Position numbers and translations under genes: made by a program. This document shows positions 34,549 to 42,956 of a DNA stretch of 64,000 nt, piece by piece. Numbering within the stretch: the first letter of the stretch is position 1; each line of letters starts with the position of its first letter. This DNA is from Streptomyces uncialis (GTDB lineage: Bacteria; Actinomycetota; Actinomycetes; Streptomycetales; Streptomycetaceae). The notes beneath the pieces were generated by a model. It made no database searches. It was not told the DNA's origin and was given only the letters and a program-made list of their open reading frames with translations. The DNA is taken from assembly GCF_001905345.1 (NCBI RefSeq), contig NZ_LFBV01000006.1, positions 186,001-250,000 of the forward strand, given 5' to 3'.

Positions 34549-35694
34549 TCAGAACTTCAAGGCCGACAGGTTGAGCGCGGCACGGCGGCGGCTGACGAGT
34601 TCCAACCGGTTCAGCCGGACCGCGTTCTCCCGGTGCTCGATCGCCTCGCTCGACATGTCGTGCAGGAATCCCTGCAAATCTCTGACATTTCTGTACAGAT
34701 GTCGTTCTGGGCGGTTCTGAATGACTTCATCCGCAAATACTATGCTGGCCCCCGGAAGTCCATTCACAACTGTACGCCGCCCGATGAAGATATCCCAGTC
34801 CTCCGCATTCACCGAACTCATCTCAAGCAGCGTGTAATGCGGTTCGTACACACCCCTGAACTCCTTCTCCAGTTCTCCCCTGAGCCCCTTGTGCGAGGTT
34901 TCCAGAAAGAACACGACAGAGGGATGCGCATAGGTGTGGAAACTACTGATGAACTGAGTGGTGAGCCCGTCACCGAGCCACATCATGTCCGGCACGATGA
35001 CGAGCAGAATACGGTTCATCAGACCGAGTCGCGTACTGATGGCCTCGTACACCTCACCGAGGTCTTCCGATTCCTTGCGGGGATCATCGAATCCCTGCTC
35101 GAATCCCTTGTCCATGGCGAGTTTCCTGAGCACGGTTTTCGCGATCTTCCGGTTCAGTTCCTCGACACTCGTCTTCCTGCCGTTGTTCCTGCTGTACCCG
35201 TTGTCGACGTTGCGGAAGTCACCGATGGGCAGGATCTCCACACCCGGATATCCGCCCCGGGGCACCCACAGGGTGGGGCCGCTCTCCGCGCCCGGCAGCT
35301 GGTCCGCCGCGTACCCGGCCGCCGCCGCGACGCCGTCCGGCGCGAGCGGGGCGAGCCGCCGCCCCAGATCGTCCACACAGCGGTTGATCAACGAGGTCTT
35401 GCCGGTGCCCTGCGCGCCGTTCACGACGACGACATGGCCGTGGTCCTGCCCGTAGGCGAGGACGTCCGGATCGGGACCCGTCTCGACGAACCAGTCGAAC
35501 TGCGCCTCGGTGTGGTCGACGGGCACCCACAGCTCGCTGTGGCCGTGCACCAGCCACGCGGCGAGCGGGGCGTTGACCTCCCACTTGACGACGGTGGGAA
35601 GTCCCTCGCGGGAGTAGGGGACGGGTACCCGGAACGGATTGAACGAAACAGGCTGCGCGTCCGCCGGCGGACCGCTCTCCTCGGATGGACTCAT
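34549..35694 (-). CDS. P-loop ATPase, unknown function
   Basis: This is a 381-residue protein with Walker A GAQGTGKTS at 93-101 and a hydrophobic Walker B-like strand RILLVIVPDMMWLGDG. It also has sensor-like SVVFFLETSHKGLRGELEKEF and a C-terminal ERHLYRNVRDLQGFLHDM. The N-terminal NPFRVPVPYSREGLPTVVKWEVNAPLAAWLVHG resembles the opening of the neighbouring 832-residue ATPase (both mention NPF near the N-terminus), so they may be distant relatives. The second half of the gene (34550-35200) is noticeably less GC-rich than its neighbours, suggesting recent acquisition. The ATG at 35694 has GAGGAGG upstream and overlaps the preceding stop by four bases (ATGA). Confidence 0.78.
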   Translation of the reverse strand: MSPSEESGPPADAQPVSFNPFRVPVPYSREGLPTVVKWEVNAPLAAWLVHGHSELWVPVDHTEAQFDWFVETGPDPDVLAYGQDHGHVVVVNGAQGTGKTSLINRCVDDLGRRLAPLAPDGVAAAAGYAADQLPGAESGPTLWVPRGGYPGVEILPIGDFRNVDNGYSRNNGRKTSVEELNRKIAKTVLRKLAMDKGFEQGFDDPRKESEDLGEVYEAISTRLGLMNRILLVIVPDMMWLGDGLTTQFISSFHTYAHPSVVFFLETSHKGLRGELEKEFRGVYEPHYTLLEMSSVNAEDWDIFIGRRTVVNGLPGASIVFADEVIQNRPERHLYRNVRDLQGFLHDMSSEAIEHRENAVRLNRLELVSRRRAALNLSALKF

Positions 35695-36590
35695 CGGCCG
35701 TCCTCCTCCCCCGTGAGGTTCCCCCGCCGGGAGCGCGATACGCCCACCCGGGACCACGCCCTCGTCGCGGCGCGCCCCGCCCGGCGCGCCTGCCAGCCGA
35801 GGAAGGACGCGTGCAGTTGCTCGACCCGGGCCACGGCGTCGGCGAGCGACCGCCGCTGGCGGACGGCCTCCTCGCCCATGTCGCGTGCGGTACGCCGGAC
35901 GAATCCGCCCGCCCCGGCGCGTACCTGGGTGGGGAGTTCATCGGGCAGCGGCAGGGATTCCGCGAGCGCCACGGCCCGGCGGCGGCGGGAGCCGCCGTCC
36001 CGGACACCGCGCAGGGCGGTCGCCAGTTCCGCGCGGGCCCGGCCGAGTTCGTCGTACGGGGTGGTGGCCCCGGTCTCCCAGTCGGCGAGGTACAGCGCGG
36101 CGGCGTAGGAGTAGGCGTGGGTCGCGCCGGAGAGCGTGTCGGCGCGCTGGCGGCGGTGGGCCGAGCCGCGTTCGACCCCGCTGCCGAGCACGGTGAAGGC
36201 GGCGGCGACGCCCGCCAGCAGCAGCCCGTTCGTCAGTGCGCCGGGGCTCTCGCCGCCGCCCTTGTCCGGGGCGTCGCCCGAGGCGGTCATGACGGCGCGG
36301 CACACCCGGCGGAAGTCGGGGCGGTGCCGCTCGGCCCACTGGTCGACGGTCAGTTCCCGGCCGTGGCCGGGGCCGGCGCGCAGCTGGCCGGGCTCACCGC
36401 GCACGGCGGTGGCCGTGCCCAGCAGGACGGCCGCCGACACCACTTCGGCGCGGCGGTCGTCGGCGAGGCAGTGGACGGTGTGGACGTCGTCCTCCCGGGA
36501 GTCGGTGTGCGCGGGCGGCGCGCAGAGCAGCAGCAGGGCGGTGGCGGCCACCGGCAGGCCCGCCACGGCCCGTGGTCCCCCGTGTCTCAT
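35691..36590 (-). CDS. Membrane protein with signal sequence, unknown function
   Basis: This is a 299-residue protein. An N-terminal signal segment (AGLPVAATALLLLCAPPAHTDS) is followed by a soluble stretch, then one helix (ALTNGLLLAGVAAAFTVLGS, about 110-130), then a basic helical C-terminal domain (ARAELATALRGV, SLADAVARVEQLHASFLGWQARRAG). The basic C-terminal region presumably faces the cytoplasm, where it could contact the two ATPases encoded downstream. The ATG at 36590 has GGGAGGGG upstream. It is tightly coupled to the next gene (ATGA) and 22 bases after the antiporter gene. No family is recognised. Confidence 0.7.
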   Translation of the reverse strand: MRHGGPRAVAGLPVAATALLLLCAPPAHTDSREDDVHTVHCLADDRRAEVVSAAVLLGTATAVRGEPGQLRAGPGHGRELTVDQWAERHRPDFRRVCRAVMTASGDAPDKGGGESPGALTNGLLLAGVAAAFTVLGSGVERGSAHRRQRADTLSGATHAYSYAAALYLADWETGATTPYDELGRARAELATALRGVRDGGSRRRRAVALAESLPLPDELPTQVRAGAGGFVRRTARDMGEEAVRQRRSLADAVARVEQLHASFLGWQARRAGRAATRAWSRVGVSRSRRGNLTGEEDGR

Positions 36591-36612
36591 CGTTCCCCTC
36601 CCCCTGGGCCGG

Positions 36613-38073
36613 CTACGGACACGTGGTGTCGTCGGCCGGGCGGGAGGCGGGGTCCGCAGCGGGACGCGTGGTCGGCGCCGCGGGGGCGTCGGGCTCCGGG
36701 GAGGCGGCGGCGAAGGCGTCCGTGGTGCCGATGAACCGCCAGCCGTGCGCGGGGGCCGTGGCACGGGAGCGGGGCGGGGCCGCGGGCGGGAGGGGTCCGG
36801 GGCGCGGGTCGTCGTGCCGGCCCGCCGGGTCGCCGGGGACGGGGTGCGGGGCGCGGTGGTGCTGGGTCGTCGGCTCGTCGTCGGGAGCACGCCGGTCGGC
36901 CTTGTCCTGACGGCGGCGCCAGACGCCGTTGGCCGTGTAGTGCAGGGTGTTGATGGTGAGGATCGCCGGACCGACGACGGCGACGGTGCCCGGGAAGTCC
37001 GGTTCCAGGGCCAGCGCCAGGATGATGGCGGTGATGCCGTTCTGCTGGCCGAGCCCGAGCTGGACGCGGTCGGCGCGGTCGAGGTCCGGGAAGAGCCGGG
37101 GCACGGCGAACAGCCCGATGAGGATCTGCGCGCCGAACGCGGCGGCCCCCAGCACGAAGCCGCGCCAGGGGGACACCCCGTCCACCAGCAGCAGTCCGAG
37201 GACGAAGGCCGCGACGGAGAAGGCCACCGCGACGGAACGGTTGACGAGGGCCGCGTACCGGCCGACCCGGACGACCAGGCCGAGCACGGCGACCGCGAGC
37301 ATCAGCATGGTCTGCGCGGCGACGGCCACCACGGCGGCGACCAGCAGCAGGCACAGCAGATCGGTCAGGCGCGGGAACGGCGAGGCGAGCGGGGCGTCCT
37401 GGCCGGGCGGCGGCATCGCCGCCCGGGTCCGCTCCCGGTCCAGGGCCCGGCGCCACAGCCGCCGGGGCACCCACCACAGGCCCGCGGCGACGGCGAACAG
37501 CAGCAGGTTCCCGCCGAGGCTCAGGGCGTACGCCGCCAGACCGTCCCCGGCGGGTCCGGCGGCCGGAGAACCGGAGCGGCCGGAGAACCGGAAGGCGAGG
37601 ACGGAGAAGTAGAGCGTGAGCAGCACGGTGACCGGGTCGTCGAAGGACGCCCAGACCGACAGCAGGTTCTTGGCGCGCGGCGACATCCGGCTGCTGCGGT
37701 TCATCGCGGCGACCGACAGCGGGTCGATCTGTGCCACGGCGATACCGAGGACGAGGTACTCGGGCTCCCGGAACGCGGCGATCATGACGCCCGCGATCAG
37801 TACGGCCTTGAGCAGGACGCCGAGGGTGACCGTCCAGACAAGGGCCCGCAGATCCTGCCGGATTTCCCCGGGGTCGATCTCATGCGTACTGCCGTAGAGC
37901 CCGACGGCGAGCAGAAGTCCCGCCATCGCCGAATACCAGGAGGCTTCGGTCAGGGCCCGGGAACCGAGGAGTTGTCCGGCGGTGAGTCCGGCGAGTACGG
38001 CACAGATGGCCGCGACAAGGGCCGGCGGGAAGGAGTTCTCCCCGTCACGGCGTAATAAACGGCGTGCCTTCAC
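36613..38073 (-). CDS. Monovalent cation/proton antiporter (CPA family)
   Basis: This is a 486-residue protein with 11-12 hydrophobic helices up to about residue 385, then a 100-residue Pro/Arg-rich cytoplasmic tail. Two half-sites typical of Na+/H+ exchangers are visible: AVAQIDPLSVAAMNRS, and SVWASFDDPVTVLL with the paired acidic residues expected in the transport path. A third conserved block is QLGLGQQNGITAIILALALEP. It probably exchanges Na+, K+ or Li+ for protons. Its position as first gene of an operon with a membrane protein and two ATPases is unusual for a housekeeping antiporter; ion flux as an effector or a gated output is a possible reading. Start ATG at 38073. Confidence 0.8.
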   Translation of the reverse strand: MKARRLLRRDGENSFPPALVAAICAVLAGLTAGQLLGSRALTEASWYSAMAGLLLAVGLYGSTHEIDPGEIRQDLRALVWTVTLGVLLKAVLIAGVMIAAFREPEYLVLGIAVAQIDPLSVAAMNRSSRMSPRAKNLLSVWASFDDPVTVLLTLYFSVLAFRFSGRSGSPAAGPAGDGLAAYALSLGGNLLLFAVAAGLWWVPRRLWRRALDRERTRAAMPPPGQDAPLASPFPRLTDLLCLLLVAAVVAVAAQTMLMLAVAVLGLVVRVGRYAALVNRSVAVAFSVAAFVLGLLLVDGVSPWRGFVLGAAAFGAQILIGLFAVPRLFPDLDRADRVQLGLGQQNGITAIILALALEPDFPGTVAVVGPAILTINTLHYTANGVWRRRQDKADRRAPDDEPTTQHHRAPHPVPGDPAGRHDDPRPGPLPPAAPPRSRATAPAHGWRFIGTTDAFAAASPEPDAPAAPTTRPAADPASRPADDTTCP

Positions 38074-38640
38074 GAGCCGGTCCCCCTTCCCCGCCTGCGG
38101 TCCCGTCGCACAAGATCAGCGAATGACCGCGGGCCACGCGGGACCCGTCCCGGACACGCATATGCCAGACGGCCCGAAGGAAAGGCCGCACCGGCCGGAA
38201 TGAACCGGTCGCCGACTGTACGAGCAGCCCATCATGCCGCAAGAAAAGCGGGCTCCACCCGGCTTCACCGACATCGTCATCTCCGGTTCCCCCTCCATAC
38301 GACGACCCCTGATCTAAAATGACCGCTTGGTCCGGGAATCTCAAGAGCGAGGCAATTTCTCGCCCCCGGCCACCGAAGCCCGTCCCCCGGCGCGGCAGCG
38401 CCGTCCGCGCGGACCTGACCCGCGCATACGCCCCCGCACGCCCCCGCACCCCCACCCTGGACACGGCCGGGCGACGGCGAACGGTTCCCGTGACACAACT
38501 CACCCCAGGGAGAAGGGTAGTTGGTATCCGCCCGGGGCAGCGCCCGGCGTGACGACGGGACCGGGCGAAGCCGGGCCGGCGTACGCCGATCGGCCGGACG
38601 CAGCGGACGGGGGGCCGCCCGGTCACCGGGCCAGGACGCT
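38074..38640. other. Upstream region of the antiporter operon, possible small ORF
   Basis: This stretch is less GC-rich around 38215-38350. On the minus strand a 54-codon frame (38116-38280, MTMSVKPGGARFSCGMMGC..., four Cys) follows GGAGGGGGAACCGGAG and ends 42 bases before the antiporter gene. TTTTAGAT near 38309-38316 could be a -10 element. I do not recognise the peptide and do not call it a gene with confidence. Confidence 0.3.
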
Positions 38641-38661
38641 CCCGGCGGCCCGGACACGCGG

Positions 38662-38692
38662 CGGGCCCGGCGTCATGTCGACGCCGGGCCCG
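38662..38692 (-). terminator. Strong hairpin downstream of the MFS exporter gene
   Basis: A perfect inverted repeat with 13-base arms (CGGGCCCGGCGTC) and a 5-base loop, without a T run. It lies about 120 bases past the exporter stop and could serve as a terminator for that transcript; the symmetry would let it act from either side. Confidence 0.6.
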
Positions 38693-38810
38693 TCCTCCGT
38701 CCGGATCGTTCCGTCAACGCCGGGGACCGGCGTCATCCTCGCCCGGCCGCAGATGTGTTCGGTGAGGGAGTCCCGGACGGGGCTCCCTCACCGGGTCACC
38801 CGCGCGCGGG

Positions 38811-40376
38811 TCACGCGTGGTGCGCGGGTTCGCGTTCGGGCTGCTCCTCGACGCTCTCCAGCCGCTGGCCGCGCAGCATGAACCAGGCGGCGACCGCGGT
38901 CGCGAGCAGGACCACCGCGCCGACACCGGCCGCGAGCCGCATCCCGTCCACGAAGGCCGCCTGCGCCGCCGACACCAGGGCGTCCGCCGTCTGCGGCGGC
39001 AGGGCCGTCGCGGAGTGGACCGCGCCGCCCAGCGACTCATGGGCCGCCGCGGCCACCTCGGGCGGGGTCCCGGCCGGGACCGTGAAGTCCCGGTACACAC
39101 CCGTCACGATCGAGCCGAGCAGGGCGATACCGAGCGCCGCGCCGAGTTCGTAGGCCGTCTCGGAGACCGCCGAGGCGGACCCCGCCTGCTCCTTGGGCAC
39201 GCTGGAGAGGATCACGTCCGCGGTGACCGTGAACGCGAGACCCGAGCCGATGCCGACCGTCAGCAGCACCGCGCCGAGCACCGGATAGCCGGTGGACTGC
39301 TGGAGGACCGTCAGCGCGGCCAGCGCCAGACCGATCGCGGCGAGACCGGCGGACACCACGGAGCGTACGGAGAACCGGCGGGCCACCGTACCGGCGGCCA
39401 GTCCCGCGGCGACCGCGCCGACCGCGGCGGGGAGTTCGGCGAGACCGGCCTCCAGCGGGGGCCGTCCCTGGACCAGCTGGAGGAACTGGGACAGGAAGAA
39501 GATCAGTCCGGCCATACCGAGGATGGTCAGCAGGTCCGCGAGGACCGCGCCGGAGAAACCCCGGTTCTTGAACAGCCGCATGTCCAGCAGCGGAGCGGGC
39601 AGCGACAGCTGACGGCGCACGAACCAGACCAGGGCGGCGGCACCGAGCACGGCGGCGCCCAGCGGCACGGGACCCACGCCGTGCGCGGCGGCCTCCTTGA
39701 TCGCGTAGACGACGGCGATCATGCCGATCAGCGACAGCACGACACTGATGAGGTCCCACGGCCCCGGAGCGGGGTTGCGCGACTCCGGCAGCAGCTTGAT
39801 GCCGACCACGACGAGCACGGCCATCACGGGCAGGTTGATCAGGAAGACCGAGCCCCACCAGAAGTGTTCGAGCAGGAACCCGCCGACCACGGGCCCGACG
39901 GCCATACCGGCGGAGGCCGCGGCGCCCCAGACACCGATGGCGATACTGCGCTCACGCGGGTCGTGGAAGATGTTGCGGATCAGGGCCAGCGTGGACGGCA
40001 TCAGCGTCGCACCGGCCACACCGAGCAGCGCGCGGGCGAGGATCAGCATCTCGGGCGTACTGGCGTACGCGTTGAGCACCGATACCGCGCCGAACGCGAC
40101 CGCGCCGATGAGCAGCAGCTTCTTACGGCCGATCCGGTCACCGAGGCTGCCCATCGAGACCAGCAGACCGGCGATCACGAACGAGTAGACGTCACCGATC
40201 CACAGCAGCTGGGTACCGGTGGGCGCGAGGTCCTCACTGATGTACGGGGTGGCGAGGCCGAGCACCGTCGCGTCGACCGCGACGAGCAGTACGGCCAGGA
40301 CGAGGACGGCGAGAGCGAGCCACCGTCCGGGGCCGCGCTCCAGGGCCCCTGGTGCCGCGTTCTTGCTGCCGATCAT
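38811..40376 (-). CDS. MFS drug/proton antiporter, DHA2 family (14 helices)
   Basis: This is a 521-residue transporter. DHA2/MFS signatures are present: motif D1 in LAVLLVAVDATVLGLATP, motif A in GSLGDRIGRKKLLLIG, and motif C in WGAAASAGMAVGPVVGGFL. It exports hydrophobic or cationic toxicants or a metabolite with the proton gradient; the substrate is not predictable. The gene overlaps the tetR stop by four bases (ATGA), and both should be controlled by the palindrome at 40941-40958. A tail of about 15 charged residues (RLESVEEQPEREPAHHA) ends the protein. Confidence 0.9.
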   Translation of the reverse strand: MIGSKNAAPGALERGPGRWLALAVLVLAVLLVAVDATVLGLATPYISEDLAPTGTQLLWIGDVYSFVIAGLLVSMGSLGDRIGRKKLLLIGAVAFGAVSVLNAYASTPEMLILARALLGVAGATLMPSTLALIRNIFHDPRERSIAIGVWGAAASAGMAVGPVVGGFLLEHFWWGSVFLINLPVMAVLVVVGIKLLPESRNPAPGPWDLISVVLSLIGMIAVVYAIKEAAAHGVGPVPLGAAVLGAAALVWFVRRQLSLPAPLLDMRLFKNRGFSGAVLADLLTILGMAGLIFFLSQFLQLVQGRPPLEAGLAELPAAVGAVAAGLAAGTVARRFSVRSVVSAGLAAIGLALAALTVLQQSTGYPVLGAVLLTVGIGSGLAFTVTADVILSSVPKEQAGSASAVSETAYELGAALGIALLGSIVTGVYRDFTVPAGTPPEVAAAAHESLGGAVHSATALPPQTADALVSAAQAAFVDGMRLAAGVGAVVLLATAVAAWFMLRGQRLESVEEQPEREPAHHA

Positions 40377-40921
40377 GATGTCACGCTCCGTCGTACGCCG
40401 CCGAGCAGGAGCTCGACCAGCATGAAGTGGAAGTCCTTGGGGGCCAGCCGGCCGCTCGACACCGCCCAGGCGGCCGAGCCGAGCAGCCCGTAGAACGCCT
40501 CGGTGAGCCAGACGGTGCTCAGGTCGATACGGAACTCACCGCTCTCCTGGCCCCGGCGGAACAACGCGCAGATCCGCGCGTCGAGCCGGTTCCAGCCCTC
40601 GTTCTGCCCGTCCTCGAAGAGCTCGTTCTCCGTGACGAGGAAGGCGATCAGTCCGGCCGAGGGCTCGGCCGCGGCGACGAGCCGGCGGAGGGCACCGAGG
40701 GCGTCGCCCTCACCCAGCCGCGCCTCGTCCAGCGCCGCCTCGAACTCCCGCAGGCCCAGGTCCTCCAGCGCGCGGATCAGCGCGTCCCGGCCCGCGAAAT
40801 GGCGGTGCAGGGTGGCCCGGCTGATACCCGCGGCCTTGGCCACCTCGTCCATGGTGGCGGTGGCCCGGCGGGTGAGCAACGCGGCGGCGCTGCGCAGCAC
40901 GTCTTCTCGGTCGACTGACAT
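40373..40921 (-). CDS. TetR-family repressor of the adjacent exporter
   Basis: This is a 182-residue regulator. The N-terminal helix-turn-helix is MDEVAKAAGISRATLHRHFAGRDALIRAL (about residues 24-52). The C-terminal ligand-binding domain ends LVELLLGGVRRS. The ATG at 40921 was chosen because a longer frame would run through the operator region. Together with the exporter it forms an autoregulated operon: a perfect 18-base palindrome lies 20 bases upstream. Ligand binding should release the operator and induce the pump. Confidence 0.9.
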   Translation of the reverse strand: MSVDREDVLRSAAALLTRRATATMDEVAKAAGISRATLHRHFAGRDALIRALEDLGLREFEAALDEARLGEGDALGALRRLVAAAEPSAGLIAFLVTENELFEDGQNEGWNRLDARICALFRRGQESGEFRIDLSTVWLTEAFYGLLGSAAWAVSSGRLAPKDFHFMLVELLLGGVRRSVTS

Positions 40922-40940
40922 GAGACGAGGGTAGCCCATG

Positions 40941-40958
40941 TGAGACAGTACTGTCTCA
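40941..40958. promoter_or_regulatory. TetR operator (perfect 18-bp palindrome)
   Basis: TGAGACAGTACTGTCTCA is a perfect palindrome 20 bases before the tetR start codon, with another TGAGAC half-site at 40921-40926. The position and symmetry are as expected for the operator of the TetR protein encoded here. Confidence 0.85.
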
Positions 40959-41108
40959 TCCTGAACGTCGAGGTCCCAGGCGAGGGGTGAATGCCCAGGT
41001 CAGACCCACCAGCGGCGTCACCACGAACATCATCATTGTCAGAGGTACCGGACAGACCGGGAGATACGCACAGGTTCTCTGGGGCCGGGAAAGGCTGCGG
41101 GAACGGCG

Positions 41109-41168
41109 AAGGGCCCGTCGAACGATCGACGGACCCTTGTCACCGCGCGGCAGGGCCGCCGCGCGGTG
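41109..41168 (-). terminator. Two tandem hairpins downstream of argH
   Basis: The first stem (41109-41138) pairs AAGGGTCCGTCG with CGACGGGCCCTT on the minus strand, with one G-U pair and a 6-base loop. The second (41141-41168) has perfect 11-base arms (CACCGCGCGGC) and a 6-base loop. Together they probably end the argH transcript. Between them and the argH stop a 19-base sequence, CGGACTCGGCGCCCGGCCC, is directly repeated. Confidence 0.65.
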
Positions 41169-41219
41169 ATCTCGGACTCGGCGCCCGGCCCGGGTACCCG
41201 GACTCGGCGCCCGGCCCCG

Positions 41220-42662
41220 CTACCCGGCCTCGGTGCCCGAGGCGTCACCGGCCCAGGCGCGCTGGACCGTGAGGTCGAACTTGGTCTCCATGAGCTGGAG
41301 GGCGACAGCGGACGGCGCGGTCCCGCCCCGGCCGTTGCGCGCGGCGAGCGCGCCGGACACATCGAGGACCACCCGGACGTCGGGCGTCAGATGCGGGGAG
41401 ATCTTCGCGAACTGCTCGTCGGTGAGCTCGTCCAGCTCGATGCCGTGCGCCTCGCACTCCTTGACGCACTCCCCCGCGACCTCGTGCGCCACCCGGAACG
41501 GCACACCCCGCTTGACCAGCCACTCGGCGATGTCCGTCGCCAGCGAGAACCCGGCGGGGGCCAGCTCGGCCATCCGCTCCCGGTTGACGGTGAGTGTCGC
41601 CATCATCCCGGTGAACGCGGGCAGCAGGACCTCCAGTTGGTCGCAGGAGTCGAAGACCGGCTCCTTGTCCTCCTGGAGATCCCGGTTGTACGCGAGCGGC
41701 AGCGCCTTCAGGGTCGCCAGCAGGCCCGTCAGATTGCCGATCAGCCGCCCGCTCTTGCCCCGGGCCAGCTCCGCGATGTCCGGGTTCTTCTTCTGCGGCA
41801 TGATCGAGGAACCGGTGGAGAACGCGTCGTGCAGGGTGACGAAGGAGAACTCCTTCGTGTTCCAGATGATGATCTCCTCGGCGATCCGGGAGAGATCGAT
41901 GCCGATCATCGCGGTGATGAACGCGAACTCCGCGACGAAGTCCCGGGACGCGGTCCCATCGATCGAGTTGGCGACGGACCCGTGCTCGAAGCCCAGCTCA
42001 CGGGCGACCGCCTCCGGGTCGAGCCCGAGCGAGGACCCCGCGAGCGCCCCGGAACCGTACGGGGAGACCGCCGTGCGCTCGTCCCACTGCCGCAGCCGCT
42101 GCGCGTCCCGGGACAGGGCCTGCACATGCGCCAGCACATGGTGCGCGAACAGCACCGGCTGGGCGTGCTGGAGATGCGTACGGCCCGGCATCGCCACGTC
42201 CGGGTGCGCCTCGGCCAGACCGACCAGGGCGTCCTGAAGGTCCGCGATCAGCGCGCCGACGATCCGCGCGTGGTCGCGCAGATACATCCGGAAGAGGGTG
42301 GCGATCTGGTCGTTGCGCGAACGGCCCGCGCGGAGCTTGCCCCCGAGGTCGGGGCCCAGCCGCTCCAGCAGCCCCCGCTCCAGCGCCGTGTGCACGTCCT
42401 CGTCGGCGACGGTCCCGGTGAACGAGCCGTCCGCGACATCCGCCTCCAGCTGGTCCAGTCCGGCGAGCATCCGCTCCAGCTCGTCGGCGGTGAGGAGTTC
42501 CGCCTTGTGCAGGGCGCGGGCGTGGGCCCGGGACCCGGCGATGTCGTAAGGGGCGAGCCGCCAGTCGAAGTGGACGGACGCGGAGAGTTTCGCCAGGGCC
42601 TCGGCGGGGCCGTCGGCGAACCGGGCGCCCCAGAGCCGGACATCACCGCTGTTGCTGCTCAC
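41220..42662 (-). CDS. argH: Argininosuccinate lyase
   Basis: This is a 480-residue enzyme of the fumarase/aspartase superfamily. It carries the signature GSSIMPQKKNPD (flexible catalytic loop with the active Ser) together with GRSRNDQIAT, GRTHLQHAQPV and NSIDGTASRDF. It splits argininosuccinate into arginine and fumarate, the last step of arginine biosynthesis. Length is normal. The GTG at 42662 was chosen because GAGGAG lies eight bases upstream; upstream of it is an odd repetitive stretch. argG lies 294 bases further upstream in the same direction. Confidence 0.96.
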   Translation of the reverse strand: MSSNSGDVRLWGARFADGPAEALAKLSASVHFDWRLAPYDIAGSRAHARALHKAELLTADELERMLAGLDQLEADVADGSFTGTVADEDVHTALERGLLERLGPDLGGKLRAGRSRNDQIATLFRMYLRDHARIVGALIADLQDALVGLAEAHPDVAMPGRTHLQHAQPVLFAHHVLAHVQALSRDAQRLRQWDERTAVSPYGSGALAGSSLGLDPEAVARELGFEHGSVANSIDGTASRDFVAEFAFITAMIGIDLSRIAEEIIIWNTKEFSFVTLHDAFSTGSSIMPQKKNPDIAELARGKSGRLIGNLTGLLATLKALPLAYNRDLQEDKEPVFDSCDQLEVLLPAFTGMMATLTVNRERMAELAPAGFSLATDIAEWLVKRGVPFRVAHEVAGECVKECEAHGIELDELTDEQFAKISPHLTPDVRVVLDVSGALAARNGRGGTAPSAVALQLMETKFDLTVQRAWAGDASGTEAG

Positions 42663-42671
42663 TGCACTTGC

Positions 42672-42770
42672 TCCTCGGCTTGCTGGACTCGCTGAACTTG
42701 CTGACTTGCTGTCCTGCTGACTTGCTCGACCTACCGGATCTGCTGGATCTACCGGATCCACGGCGATCGT
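42672..42770. repeat. Short imperfect tandem repeats upstream of argH
   Basis: On the minus strand the units GCAAGTCAGCA, GACAGCAAGTCAGCAAG and TCAGCGAGTCCAGCAAGC recur, preceded by alternating GATCCGGTAGATCCAGCAG units. The region immediately precedes the argH ribosome-binding site. It is not a recognised element. Confidence 0.55.
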
Positions 42771-42956
42771 AGGGGGTGGCACCCACACCTGCGGACCGTC
42801 CCGGAGAGCCTTCGCGACCGGTGCGCCGCCGGGCCGGTGGTGATGCGCGACCGCCTCCCGGCCGGGTGCGGCGAGGAGGCGGTGGGCACCCGCGGCCGGG
42901 ACCCGGCTGCGGGCGGGAGGCTGCTCAGTCGCGGACGAGGCGCCGGCGGGGGGCGG

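Noticed and set aside
34510..36108. A 532-codon plus-strand frame over the ATPase genes
   Set aside because: Antisense shadow; the minus-strand frames have Walker motifs and ribosome-binding sites.
36136..38055. A 639-codon plus-strand frame antisense to the antiporter gene
   Set aside because: Low-complexity Arg/Gly/Asp-rich translation; the opposite strand shows antiporter helices and motifs.
38116..38280. Small Cys-containing ORF upstream of the antiporter as a precursor peptide
   Set aside because: It has a good ribosome-binding site but no resemblance to the FxsA-like leader, and its composition looks like translated non-coding DNA.
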